64,000 nucleotides of DNA from Collinsella sp. AF23-4AC (GTDB lineage Bacteria > Actinomycetota > Coriobacteriia > Coriobacteriales > Coriobacteriaceae). The notes under the pieces were generated by a model. The model had not been told where the DNA came from. It searched no databases and saw only the letters and a list, made by a program, of their open reading frames with translations. This document shows positions 39,221 through 47,963 of the stretch, one piece after another (within the stretch, counting starts at the first letter, position 1; each line of letters opens with the position of its first letter). The position numbers were made by a program, and so were the translations under genes. Location: NCBI RefSeq assembly GCF_003462685.1, contig NZ_QRVE01000001.1, positions 287,421 through 351,420 on the forward strand, written 5' to 3'.

Positions 39221-40321
39221 ATGCACAACAAGCGCGTGCTCGTCGCCATGAGCGGCGGCGTCGATTCCAGCGTGACCGCGTATCTGCTCAAAAGTCAGGG
39301 TTACGAATGTGTCGGTGCCACCATGCGCCTCACCTGCCCCGCGCCCGATCCCGTCACGGGCATGAGCAAAGTCGATCGCGACATCGCTGACGCGAAGGCC
39401 GTCGCCGGGCGCCTGGGAATACCCCATCACGTGCTCGACTTGCAGCAAACCTTCGACCATAACGTAATCGAGCGCTTTGTGAACGCCTACCAGGAGGGGC
39501 TGACGCCCAATCCGTGCATTATCTGCAACCGCCACATTAAGTTTGGCGCGCTGCTCGATGCGGCGCTGGACATGGGCTGCGACTACATCGCCACGGGCCA
39601 TTACGCCAAAACAAGCCAGGCGGCAGACGGCATCTGGCAGCTACATCGCGGCGAGGACCCCAAAAAGGACCAGAGCTACTTTTTGTATTCGCTTACGCAG
39701 GAGCGTCTGGCACGCACGATTTTTCCGCTGGCAGGCCTAGACAAAGAGCGCGACGTGCGCCGCATAGCCGCCGAGCAGGGCTTTACCAACGCCCAGAAGG
39801 CCGAAAGCGAGGATATCTGCTTTATTCCAGACGGTGACTACGCGGGCTATATCGAGCGCCGCTGCGGACATCCCGCTGCACTGGGCGATATCGTATGGCG
39901 CGACGGCAGCGTGGTCGGACGCCACAACGGCGCGCTGCGCTACACCATCGGCCAGCGTAAGGGCTTGGGCGTCGCGATGGCGCATCCCGTGTACGTAACG
40001 GGCGTCGACGCCGTCAACAACACTGTGCATCTGGGCGAGGCAGAGGACCTGACGGCCACGGCACTCACGGCCAACGACTGGATTTGGAGCGCCCCTGCCG
40101 ACCACATGGAGGCCGAGCTGGATGCCGGCGGCATTCGCGTGGGCGCCAAGTACCGCTACCGACAGAAAGACCAGGCAGCGACCCTTACGCGCGGCGAAGA
40201 CGGGCAAATGTTGCTGACCTTTGACGAGCCGCAGCGAGCCATCGCCCCCGGCCAGGCCGTCGTCGTCTACCGCGGCGACGTCGTCCTGGGCGGCGGCACC
40301 GTTACGGCAGCCATCAAATAG
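39221..40321 (+). CDS. mnmA: tRNA-specific 2-thiouridylase
   Basis: A 366-residue enzyme that puts sulfur on U34 of Lys, Glu and Gln tRNAs. The PP-loop MSGGVDSS is at about 9-16. The catalytic Cys pair lies in NPCIICN near 99 and EDICFIPDGDY near 200. RKGLGVA and C-terminal beta-barrel sequence complete the family pattern. AAGGAG precedes the ATG. It follows cysK, consistent with cysteine as its sulfur source. Confidence 0.96.
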   Translation: MHNKRVLVAMSGGVDSSVTAYLLKSQGYECVGATMRLTCPAPDPVTGMSKVDRDIADAKAVAGRLGIPHHVLDLQQTFDHNVIERFVNAYQEGLTPNPCIICNRHIKFGALLDAALDMGCDYIATGHYAKTSQAADGIWQLHRGEDPKKDQSYFLYSLTQERLARTIFPLAGLDKERDVRRIAAEQGFTNAQKAESEDICFIPDGDYAGYIERRCGHPAALGDIVWRDGSVVGRHNGALRYTIGQRKGLGVAMAHPVYVTGVDAVNNTVHLGEAEDLTATALTANDWIWSAPADHMEAELDAGGIRVGAKYRYRQKDQAATLTRGEDGQMLLTFDEPQRAIAPGQAVVVYRGDVVLGGGTVTAAIK

Positions 40322-40336
40322 CCCCATCCCCTTTAT

Positions 40337-40405
40337 AAGTTGCGGTGAAATAGGGACTGTTTAAGCGTTTAAAACCGCCAAACAGTCCCTATTTCACCGC
40401 AACTT
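40337..40405. repeat. Palindromic intergenic repeat, family 1, copy 2 (perfect arms)
   Basis: Two 26-base arms (40337-40362 and 40380-40405) are perfect complements around a 17-base loop; the arm contains TTGCGGTGAAATAGGGACTG. It lies between convergent mnmA and the M42 gene and may serve as a shared terminator. Confidence 0.92.
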
Positions 40406-40413
40406 TGAGAGGA

Positions 40414-40449
40414 CGGCCTCGGTCGGCGCTATTGTGTCAGCCGAGGCCG
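40414..40449. terminator. Hairpin downstream of the M42 gene
   Basis: CGGCCTCGG (40414-40422) pairs with CCGAGGCCG (40441-40449). The T run is poor, so the terminator call is tentative. Confidence 0.4.
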
Positions 40450-40457
40450 CTGCATCG

Positions 40458-41501
40458 TTAGCGCTGGACGTAGGCGCGAACCAGCTCGTAGGTGTTGCGC
40501 ACACCGTCGATGTGGCTGCGCTCGTAGTTGTGGCTCGCGTACACGCCGGGGCCGATCAGGCCGTGACGGATGTCGTAGCCGGCCGAGAGTGTGGCCTCGA
40601 CGTCGGAGCCGTAGTGCGGGTACACATCGATGGCGTAATCGAGCTCCAGCTCGCGCGCGATGTTGGACAGCGTGGTTACCAGGTCGTAGTTGTACGGACC
40701 GCCCGAATCCTTGGCGCAAATCGAAACCATGCGCTCGGTGCAGCCCAGGTCGTCACCCACGCAGCCCATGTCCACGCTGATCATCTCACGCGTGTCGGCC
40801 GGCACAAAGGCACCGCCGTGGCCGACCTCCTCGTACACCGTAAAGAGCAGCGAAACCTTGCGCGAAAGGGTCACCTCGCCGTCGGCAACGGCGCGGGCCA
40901 AACCAAGCAGAATCGACGCGGACAGTTTGTCGTCCAAGAAGCGGCTCTTGATGTAGCCGCTCTCCGTCACCGTGGTGCGCGGATCCATGGCGATGATATC
41001 GCCCGTCTGAATACCCAGCTCAAGCACATCGTCCTTGCTGTCGACATTCTCATCGAGCAGGATTTCCATGTTCTTCTCGATGGTCTTGACCGGTTCATCG
41101 GCCACGTGCGCCGAAGGCTCGGTATTGAGGACCACGCCCGTATACACATTGCCGTCACGCGTGTAGACGGTGCAGTTCTCGCCATCGGCCGTAGACCACT
41201 GGTGCCCACCGAGCGTCGTGGGGCGCAGGCGACCATTGTCCTTAATGGAGCGCACCATGGCGCCCAGGGTATCGACATGGCTCGCCAGTACGAGCGGCTC
41301 ACCCTCGCCACCAAGCTCAACCAACACGTTGCCCTTATTGGAACGCTCGGGCCCAAACCCCATCTCGCGCAACGTTTCCATCAGATAATCAGTCGCCGCA
41401 CGGGTATAGCCCGTAGGCGAAGCAATCGAGGTAAGCGCCTTCAACTGGTCAGTAATATAGGAGAGCGTCTCCTCTAGAGAAGCATCAACATTAGAAGCCA
41501 T
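40458..41501 (-). CDS. M42-family metallo-aminopeptidase
   Basis: A 347-residue cytosolic aminopeptidase of the kind that forms tetrahedral 12-mers and trims peptides. Metal and catalytic blocks: ASHVDTLGAMV, FLDDKLSASI, FTVYEEVGHGGA, SVDMG and a final His in ASHNYERSH. The ATG at 41501 has GGAAGG six bases before it and is preferred over 41507. It is monocistronic. Preference among acidic, hydrophobic or Lys substrates cannot be read from sequence. Confidence 0.93.
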   Translation of the reverse strand: MASNVDASLEETLSYITDQLKALTSIASPTGYTRAATDYLMETLREMGFGPERSNKGNVLVELGGEGEPLVLASHVDTLGAMVRSIKDNGRLRPTTLGGHQWSTADGENCTVYTRDGNVYTGVVLNTEPSAHVADEPVKTIEKNMEILLDENVDSKDDVLELGIQTGDIIAMDPRTTVTESGYIKSRFLDDKLSASILLGLARAVADGEVTLSRKVSLLFTVYEEVGHGGAFVPADTREMISVDMGCVGDDLGCTERMVSICAKDSGGPYNYDLVTTLSNIARELELDYAIDVYPHYGSDVEATLSAGYDIRHGLIGPGVYASHNYERSHIDGVRNTYELVRAYVQR

Positions 41502-42111
41502 ATGCATCCTTCCAAGTAAAACTAAGACCGAGTCCCGATTTTAACCGTTCTGCACGTGCAATGCCCCAGGAGCCGAACCGCCTCCAGACGTCCCCGCACC
41601 GGTTTTCTGCACGCGCACGGTTTACAATCCCAATCTTGCATAAATCCTATCGGTATCTGCATAGAAATGAGGCATCTTTTTGCTTCGTCTCAGGGTACCC
41701 CACCTTAGACCGTGCAAAAAACGGAGTATTCAGCACCGTGGGCCCCAACGGCCCCATCACAACCGACATAACGACGTGGTTACAGCAGTGTTGCAGGCCG
41801 GCGCAAACCAAAAACGCGGCGACAGCCATCTCCGCCCATCGATAGCCCGCCCACAAGGACTGTCGATGGGCGCCGCGGGCCACTACGGCCCATTCACAAC
41901 GTTATGCATTTTTCAGAGCTTGCTGAATACTCCCAAAAATGCACGCTGGGAAGTGCACCACCTATCCGCAGCGGGCAGCATGCCTTGGTTTTGCCCATAT
42001 CGGAGCATCGGCGCGGAACAAAAGCCCCCGCCGCACGAAGTGCGCAGCGGGGGCTTCCGACATGTCCGAGGACGATTGTGGGGCTAACGGGCAGGGGCCC
42101 GCCGAACCAAG
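41502..42111. other. Structured intergenic region, no convincing gene
   Basis: About 610 bases between the M42 and FucO-type genes. GGAGTATTCAGCA occurs at 41723-41735 on plus and again on minus at 41933-41921. Between them GCCCATCGA and TCGATGGGC form a hairpin (41837-41873), and TGCATTTTT with AAAAATGCA flank the second copy. Open frames lack ribosome sites and known domains. A small RNA or decayed element is possible. Confidence 0.45.
42022..42056 (-). terminator. Terminator of the FucO-type gene
   Basis: AAGCCCCCGC (42022-42031) pairs with GCGGGGGCTT (42047-42056), with CGCAC/GTGCG extending the stem inside. On minus it is followed by TTTTG. Confidence 0.85.
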
Positions 42112-43278
42112 TTAGGCAGCCGGGCAGATCTTCTTGAAGAGTTCGATGACGTCGTCGAGCGTCGCCTCACGCGGGTTACCCGGGAAGCAAGCGTCAGCCA
42201 TAGCGTCCTTGGCCAGGACCTCGATCTCGTCAGCCTTCATGGCCTCGCAGACGTGCGGGATGTTCACGTCGGCGGAAAGCTGCTTGACGGCGGCGATAGC
42301 GGCGTCGGCAGCCTCGTCGGTGCTCATACCCGTGGTGTCAACGCCCATGGCAACGGCAACCTTGGCCAGGCGCTCGGCGCAAACCGGCTTGTTGAACTCC
42401 ATGGCGATCGGCAGCAGCATGGCGCAAGCGACGCCGTGCGGGGTGTCGTAGTGAGCGGACAGGGTGTGAGCCATGGCGTGGTCGATGCCCAGGCCAACGT
42501 TGGAGAAGCCCATGCCGGCGACATACTGGCCAAGAGCCATGCCCTCGCGGCCGGAGCCGGGCTGGCCGGACTTGGCCTCGGCGACGGAGTCGCGCAGGTT
42601 TTCGCTGATCAGCTTAATAGCCTCAAAGTGGAACATGTCGGAGAGCTCCCAAGCGCCCTTGGTGGTGTAGCCCTCGATGGCGTGGGTCAGAGCGTCCATG
42701 CCGGTGGAAGCGGTCAGGCCGGCGGGCATGGAAGCCATCATGTCGGGGTCGACGACGGCGACCTCGGGGGCGTCGTTGGTGTCGACGCACACGAACTTGC
42801 GGACCTTCTCGGGGTCGGTGATGACGTAGTTGATGGTCACCTCGGCAGCGGTACCGGCGGTCGTCGGCACAGCGATGGTAAACACGGCGTGGTTCTTAGT
42901 GGGAGCAACGCCCTCGAGGCTGCGGACATCGGCGAACTCGGGGTTGTTGATGATGATGCCGATGGCCTTGGCGGTATCCATGGAGGAACCGCCACCGATG
43001 GTCACGATAGCGTCAGCCTCGGCGGCCTTGAAGGCCTCGACGCCGTCCTTGACGTTCTGGATAGTGGGATTGGGCTTAATCTCGGAGTAGAGGCTCCAAG
43101 CGATGCCAGCGGCGTCGAGCTCGTCGGTCACCTTAGCGGTAACGCCAAACTTGACCAGGTCGGGGTCGGAGCAGACGAAGATCTTCTTGTAGCCGCGACG
43201 CTGGAGCTCGCCGGGGATCTCCTTGATGGCGCCGGAACCATGATAAGAGATGGTATTGAGAACGAAACGATTAGCCAT
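42112..43278 (-). CDS. fucO: Iron-containing alcohol dehydrogenase, FucO/lactaldehyde reductase type
   Basis: A 388-residue group III dehydrogenase using NAD(H) and Fe. NAD-binding GGGSSMDTAKAIG lies near 97; iron ligands are Asp and His in GMDALTHAIEGY and His in GIDHAMAHTL and HYDTPHGVA. The pattern best fits lactaldehyde/propanediol oxidoreductases, but related alcohol dehydrogenases share it and no fucose or rhamnose genes are nearby. The ATG at 43278 has GGGAGG seven bases upstream. A LacI-type palindrome lies about 100 bases upstream. Confidence 0.85.
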   Translation of the reverse strand: MANRFVLNTISYHGSGAIKEIPGELQRRGYKKIFVCSDPDLVKFGVTAKVTDELDAAGIAWSLYSEIKPNPTIQNVKDGVEAFKAAEADAIVTIGGGSSMDTAKAIGIIINNPEFADVRSLEGVAPTKNHAVFTIAVPTTAGTAAEVTINYVITDPEKVRKFVCVDTNDAPEVAVVDPDMMASMPAGLTASTGMDALTHAIEGYTTKGAWELSDMFHFEAIKLISENLRDSVAEAKSGQPGSGREGMALGQYVAGMGFSNVGLGIDHAMAHTLSAHYDTPHGVACAMLLPIAMEFNKPVCAERLAKVAVAMGVDTTGMSTDEAADAAIAAVKQLSADVNIPHVCEAMKADEIEVLAKDAMADACFPGNPREATLDDVIELFKKICPAA

Positions 43279-43376
43279 TGATAGCCTCCCATCGTGTGCG
43301 GGGCACCCATTACGCCCCACGCTATGAGTCCCATCCTAACGCTTTTGAAACAAAAAACACGTGAGAACGTCAAAAT

Positions 43377-43394
43377 TGTTAAAGCGTTTCAACA
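43377..43394. promoter_or_regulatory. Candidate LacI-family operator upstream of fucO
   Basis: TGTTAAAGCGTTTCAACA is a near-perfect palindrome with a central GC, the form bound by LacI/GalR-family repressors. A related TAACGCTTTTGAAACA lies nearby at 43337-43352. No LacI gene is in the window. Confidence 0.45.
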
Positions 43395-43401
43395 GGAGAT
43401 G

Positions 43402-43438
43402 AAAAATACTGCGGCAAAGGGACAACCCCTCTGCCGCA
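43402..43438 (-). terminator. Terminator of the DUF1275 gene
   Basis: TGCGGCA (43410-43416) pairs with TGCCGCA (43432-43438), extended by AGGG/CCCT. On minus it is followed by ATTTTT. Confidence 0.82.
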
Positions 43439-43443
43439 TTCCT

Positions 43444-44160
43444 CTACTTTCGACAGCCCTCTTTCCAAGCCTCGGCCGCAACCTTCCAGCGAAAACGCAA
43501 GTCGCGCTCGCGGTCGATGAACATGATGGCAAACGCGACAAACAGCAGCAAGCTCGCCACGACGATGGCGTGCAGGCCCATGCGCTCAATACACCAGTTG
43601 CCCAACACAGCGCCAAACACAAAGGTAAAGATCACGCCAAAGTACAGCAGGCCGTTTTCCAAAAAGCCGCGCCTGTGGGTGATGATGTAATCGTCCACGT
43701 TTTGCAGCGCGTTGCGCAAGTTGCCGATGCACATGGTCGTAGCGATGCCGTGACCGTGGATCTTGCGGAAGCTCTCGACCTGCATGCCGCAGGCAAACGA
43801 GGTGAGGCAGTTGGCAAGCAGGTTGAAATTGCCGCCCGGGATAAAGCTCACGCCCAGCAAGATGACGGCTTCAAAGAACACCGTCACCTGACGCCAGTGG
43901 ATCACGCTGCCAAACCGCTCGTGTACCAGATCGGCAAGCATAATACCCACGGCAAACGACACCACAGGGAAGAAGTAGCGCCCCGCAAGTGCCCAGTTGC
44001 CCTCCGAGATGCTCACGCCCACAAGCAGGATGTTGCCCGTCTGTGCGTTGGCGAAAACATGGTCGCGCCCAATGTACGAATACACGTCCATAAAGCCACC
44101 GGCGAGCGCCAAGATGATGCCCAGCTCAATAGACTCCGATATCTGTTTGGCACGCTGCAT
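43444..44160 (-). CDS. DUF1275 (YoaK-like) membrane protein
   Basis: A 238-residue membrane protein with about six hydrophobic segments. GGFMDVYSYI, FANAQTGNILL and SFACGMQVESFRKIHG, then TTMCIGNLRNA, are characteristic of the YoaK/DUF1275 family, whose function is unknown. The ATG at 44160 has AAGGAGG upstream; longer starts give an unusual basic leader. It has its own terminator and is divergent from the YgiQ gene. Confidence 0.88.
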   Translation of the reverse strand: MQRAKQISESIELGIILALAGGFMDVYSYIGRDHVFANAQTGNILLVGVSISEGNWALAGRYFFPVVSFAVGIMLADLVHERFGSVIHWRQVTVFFEAVILLGVSFIPGGNFNLLANCLTSFACGMQVESFRKIHGHGIATTMCIGNLRNALQNVDDYIITHRRGFLENGLLYFGVIFTFVFGAVLGNWCIERMGLHAIVVASLLLFVAFAIMFIDRERDLRFRWKVAAEAWKEGCRK

Positions 44161-44342
44161 CGTCGTGCATCCTCCTTGTTGACGACTCTCTCGTGCGTTG
44201 GCGGAAACATAGCCGCCGTTCATACTGTAACCCATTGACAACATGGCGTGCTCGCGAGACGACCCCTTCGACACGGGGATACACAGTCTGGAAACAAACG
44301 ACTGGCTCAGCGACGCTCTCACTCGCCAGCTCATGTACTCCA

Positions 44343-44375
44343 CCAGTCTTTTTAGCCCCGTCCCAAAAAGACTGG
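44343..44375. repeat. Perfect inverted repeat just upstream of the YgiQ -10 element
   Basis: CCAGTCTTTTT (44343-44353) pairs perfectly with AAAAAGACTGG (44365-44375). A -10-like TACAAT follows at 44377-44382, so it may be an operator, or a terminator for an upstream leader transcript. Confidence 0.55.
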
Positions 44376-44413
44376 TTACAATTACGTGCAGCATACAAAC
44401 ACCGGGAGGGATC

Positions 44414-46549
44414 GTGGCAAAAAAGCCTCAGCACGCTCAGAACAACCAGCGCAGTCAGCAGGGCAAACAGGGCCAGCAGCAAAAGCGCGGCGGCAAGGCC
44501 CAGGGCTCGCGCCCCGCGCATGCCCCAGCAGCGCCCGCCCGCCCCTGGCGCCCGGGCCGCGATAAGTTCCTCCCCGTCAGCCGCGCCGACATGGATGCGC
44601 GCGGCTGGGACCAGTGCGACTTTGTCTACATCTGCGGCGACGCCTACGTGGACCATCCCAGCTTTGGCATGGCCATCATCAGCCGCGTCCTCGACGCGCA
44701 CGGCTACAAGGTGGGCATCATCTGCCAGCCCGACTGGACCGACCCCGCCAGCATCACCGTGCTCGGCGAGCCACGTCTGGGCTTTCTCGTCAGCGCCGGC
44801 AACATGGACTCCATGGTCAACCACTATTCGGTGACCAAGCACCGCCGCCACACCGACGCTTACACGCCCGGCGGCGAGGAGGGGCGCCGTCCCAACCGAG
44901 CCGTCACGGTCTACGGCAACCTCATCCGCCAGACGTTCAAGGACGCCCCCATCATCATCGGCGGCATCGAGGCAAGCCTGCGCCGCCTGGCCCACTACGA
45001 CTACTGGCAGGACAAGCTCAAGCGCTCGGTACTGCTCGACTCGGGCGCCGACATCCTCATCTACGGCATGGGCGAGCATGCGATCGTCGAGATCGCCGAC
45101 GCGCTCGATGCCGGACTGCCTGTCGATCAGATCACCTACGTCAACGGTACCGTCTACCGCACGGGTTCGCTCGACGAGGTCTACGACTACGACTTGCTGC
45201 CCAGTTGGGACGACCTTGCCGCCGACAAGCTCAACTACGCGCGCAGCTTTAACGTGCAGCAGCAGAATATGGACCCCATCACCGGGCATCGCCTGGTAGA
45301 GCCCTACCCCAACAGCGTCTATGTGGTGCAAAACCCGCCGTCGGCGACGCTCACCACCGACGAGATGGACGAGGTGGCCGAGCTCCCCTATGCACGCGAT
45401 TGGCATCCCGACTACGACGCGGCGGGCGGCGTGCCGGCCTTTGCCGAGATCAAGTTTTCCATTAGCTCCAACCGCGGCTGTTTTGGCGAGTGCTCGTTTT
45501 GCGCCCTCACCTTCCACCAGGGCCGCGTGCTGCAGATGCGCAGCCACGATTCGATCATGCGCGAGGCCGAGCTGCTCACGCACGATCCCGAGTTTAAGGG
45601 CTACATCAACGACGTGGGCGGACCGACGGCAAACTTTAGCCGTCCTGCCTGTGACAAGCAGCTCAAGCACGGCGTGTGCAAGAACAAGCGCTGCCTGTGG
45701 CCGAGCGTATGCAAGAACATGGTGGTCGACGAGAGCGGCTACACACAGCTGCTGCGCGACCTGCGTCAGCTGCCGGGCGTCAAGAAGGTCTTCGTGCGCA
45801 GCGGCATCCGCTTTGACTACACCATGGCCGACGCCTCGGACGAGTTTTTACGCGAGCTGTTGGAGTACCATGTCTCGGGCCAGCTGCGCGTAGCGCCCGA
45901 GCACGTGAGCGACGCGGTGCTGTCCGTGATGGGCAAGCCGAGTCGCGCCGTCTACGACGCATTCTGCCGTAAATTTGAACGCCTGAACCGCGAATACGGC
46001 CTCAAGCAGTACGTGGTGCCGTACCTGATCTCGAGCCACCCCGGTTCAACCATGAAGGAAGCCGTGGACCTTGCCGAGGCCGTGCGAGACATGGGCTACA
46101 TGCCCGAGCAGGTGCAGGACTTCTACCCCACGCCGTCCACCATGTCGACGTGCATGTACTACACCGGCGTGGACCCGCGCACCATGGAGCCGATCTATGT
46201 AGCGCGCGACCCGCACGAGAAGGCCATGCAGCGCGCGCTCATTCAGTACCGCAAACCCGAGAACTACAAGCTCGTGCGCGAGGCGCTGGAAAAAGCCGGC
46301 CGCCGCGATCTGATCGGCTACACCAAGCATTGCCTGATTCGTCCCGTGCCGCCACGCCCGGGCGAGACGTCTGCTGGCGGCGGACACGGCACCGGCAAGA
46401 AGGGCGGCAAGCCGCACGGTGGCGCCGCCGGCAAGGGACCCAAGGGCAGCAAGGGGCACGGCGGCATGTCGCGCGCGCAAAACACCGCAGGCCGCAACCG
46501 CGCAGCTCAGGGGCGTCAGGGCGCCAACGGCGGCGGGCGCCGCAACTAG
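44414..46549 (+). CDS. YgiQ-family radical SAM protein
   Basis: A 711-residue radical SAM protein of the UPF0313/YgiQ family, function unproven. The start is a GTG with GGGAGGG five bases upstream; the open frame extends to 44243 but without a site. The Cys3 cluster motif NRGCFGECSFCAL lies near 355. A second Cys group (CDKQLKHGVCKNKRCLWPSVC) is characteristic of this family. A B12-binding-like N-terminal part and a basic Gly-rich C-terminal tail flank the core. The stop overlaps that of the convergent CPBP gene. Confidence 0.92.
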   Translation: MAKKPQHAQNNQRSQQGKQGQQQKRGGKAQGSRPAHAPAAPARPWRPGRDKFLPVSRADMDARGWDQCDFVYICGDAYVDHPSFGMAIISRVLDAHGYKVGIICQPDWTDPASITVLGEPRLGFLVSAGNMDSMVNHYSVTKHRRHTDAYTPGGEEGRRPNRAVTVYGNLIRQTFKDAPIIIGGIEASLRRLAHYDYWQDKLKRSVLLDSGADILIYGMGEHAIVEIADALDAGLPVDQITYVNGTVYRTGSLDEVYDYDLLPSWDDLAADKLNYARSFNVQQQNMDPITGHRLVEPYPNSVYVVQNPPSATLTTDEMDEVAELPYARDWHPDYDAAGGVPAFAEIKFSISSNRGCFGECSFCALTFHQGRVLQMRSHDSIMREAELLTHDPEFKGYINDVGGPTANFSRPACDKQLKHGVCKNKRCLWPSVCKNMVVDESGYTQLLRDLRQLPGVKKVFVRSGIRFDYTMADASDEFLRELLEYHVSGQLRVAPEHVSDAVLSVMGKPSRAVYDAFCRKFERLNREYGLKQYVVPYLISSHPGSTMKEAVDLAEAVRDMGYMPEQVQDFYPTPSTMSTCMYYTGVDPRTMEPIYVARDPHEKAMQRALIQYRKPENYKLVREALEKAGRRDLIGYTKHCLIRPVPPRPGETSAGGGHGTGKKGGKPHGGAAGKGPKGSKGHGGMSRAQNTAGRNRAAQGRQGANGGGRRN

Positions 46550-47457
46550 GGCAGCGGCGCGCTCGCTGCGCCCATCCCACACGCGTGGCGCAGCGAGCGC
46601 ATAGCCTCAACGAGGATGACGCCGGCGATAGCGACCGTGATTACCACGTCGAGCGGTGTGTTCACAAACCACAACAGACCCATCAGGTACGACCCGGCGT
46701 TAAAGGCAAAGTGCAGCAGGATCGTGTAGCGGAGCTTTCCGGTGGTCACGAGCACCCAGCCAAAGATGAGGCCGGCGGCACCCGCATAGCAGCCCTGCAC
46801 CCAGTTCATGTGCATAAAACCGAAGATTGCCGCCTGCAGCACAATCGCCGCGGCGATACCCCACGTGCTTGGTGCCGCCCAGGGCACCATGGCGCCGTCC
46901 TGCGCGCTCGCACGACGCCTGCGCTTCCAAAGCGGGCGGCACTGCGGATTAAACGCTCGTAGCGAAAACTCAAAAACAATGCCGCGCACCAGCAACTCCT
47001 CGCAAAACGGAGCGCCGAGCACCGTGGTCAGGACGGCAAGAAGGTTGGTATCGCCCAAGCCTGTTTCCTCGACGAGCTCGCTATAGTCCGCCGCAACCTC
47101 GGGCAGCAGCGACAGCACGCCGTCGCATAGGTAGCTAATGACCACCTGCATGGATAGGCCGATCACGACAACGCATGCGATGCGCTTCCATGCAGCATTT
47201 GCTCCCCCGCCGAGCGGGCGTTCACCTTGCCGGCGCGCCATGAAGGAGCGGGGCCACAGATAGCGCCACCACAGCAGCGCCATCAAAAACGACGCCGTCT
47301 GAGCGGCGGCCTGAAACCATTGAATATCGAGATTGTCGATCGGGAAACCCGTCAGTGCCGACACGATGTCCAGCGCGGAGAACAAAACAATGCTCAGGGC
47401 AATATCGGCAGCAACAACACCAAAACAGGCAAGCGCCCAAACCAGCGCATTGAGCAT
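46546..47457 (-). CDS. CPBP-family intramembrane metalloprotease
   Basis: A 303-residue membrane protein with about eight hydrophobic segments. The ABI/CPBP signature is intact: APFCEELLVRG near 150 (EExxxR), FGFMHMNW (FxxxH) and LLHFAFN (HxxxN). Bacterial members are linked to bacteriocin self-immunity or membrane-protein processing; no bacteriocin gene is nearby. The ATG at 47457 has GAGGAGG five bases upstream. It converges on the YgiQ gene with a four-base overlap and no terminator between them. Confidence 0.88.
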   Translation of the reverse strand: MLNALVWALACFGVVAADIALSIVLFSALDIVSALTGFPIDNLDIQWFQAAAQTASFLMALLWWRYLWPRSFMARRQGERPLGGGANAAWKRIACVVVIGLSMQVVISYLCDGVLSLLPEVAADYSELVEETGLGDTNLLAVLTTVLGAPFCEELLVRGIVFEFSLRAFNPQCRPLWKRRRRASAQDGAMVPWAAPSTWGIAAAIVLQAAIFGFMHMNWVQGCYAGAAGLIFGWVLVTTGKLRYTILLHFAFNAGSYLMGLLWFVNTPLDVVITVAIAGVILVEAMRSLRHACGMGAASAPLP

Positions 47458-47474
47458 GCCAACCTCCTCAAAAC

Positions 47475-47532
47475 CCGGCACTTAGGGACGTTCCTTAACT
47501 GCCGGCAGAAAAAGAACGTCCCCAAGTGCCGG
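47475..47532. repeat. Palindromic intergenic repeat, family 2, copy 1
   Basis: Arm CCGGCACTTAGGGACGTTCC (47475-47494) is mirrored at 47512-47532 with one or two differences, around a loop containing CTGCCGGCAG. It lies between the DinJ-like gene and the CPBP gene. A single-arm copy occurs at 59002. Confidence 0.8.
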
Positions 47533-47545
47533 CAGTTTGGGACAG

Positions 47546-47749
47546 TCATTGTTGATGAGAATCGGGCGCAGTGCCAAAAGCCCCGTTGGGCGAGATGTCG
47601 AACGGGAAGGTGCCGCAGCGATTGAACGCGGCGATGAACATGCGGATGGCGTTGGACGGCGTGGTGCCCACAAGTTGGGTTGCCGCCGCGAAGGCCGCCT
47701 TTTCCTCGGGCAAGACCTTCGCGACTACCGGGGTCATGTGTTCTGCCAT
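47546..47749 (-). CDS. Orphan RelB/DinJ-family antitoxin
   Basis: A 67-residue protein with a ribbon-helix-helix start (TPVVAKVLPEEKAAFAAATQ), then LVGTTPSNAIRMFIAAF and PFDISPNG, the hallmark of DinJ/RelB antitoxins. AAGGAAG precedes the ATG at 47749. No RelE/YafQ toxin follows; the gene ends 14 bases before a palindromic repeat. It may be an orphan antitoxin acting as an anti-toxin safeguard or as a regulator. Confidence 0.75.
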   Translation of the reverse strand: MAEHMTPVVAKVLPEEKAAFAAATQLVGTTPSNAIRMFIAAFNRCGTFPFDISPNGAFGTAPDSHQQ

Positions 47750-47863
47750 GGCGCTTCCTTTTTGAAACGACGGTAGTGCGGATAGATGCGGGCCACGCGG
47801 CTGGGCGACGGGCTGTGAAGGCAACCCGATTGGCCCGCATCCGGAGTTTGTTTCTGCGGCGTT

Positions 47864-47892
47864 GGTATTACTTGGTATTCCTAAGTATTACC
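47864..47892. promoter_or_regulatory. Imperfect palindrome upstream of the orphan antitoxin
   Basis: GGTATTACTT and AAGTATTACC flank a short centre with one mismatch; TCTGCGG and CCGCAGA lie outside. It is 115 bases before the antitoxin start and could be its operator, or a decayed hairpin. Confidence 0.35.
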
Positions 47893-47963
47893 CCGCAGAT
47901 AGAATACCACACCCGTCCCATGGGGACGGAGAAAAACGGATTATTTTGTTGCTGAGTAGGTAT

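Noticed and set aside
44126..45670. 514-codon open frame on minus opposite the YgiQ gene
   Set aside because: Shadow of the radical SAM gene, whose Cys cluster is on plus.
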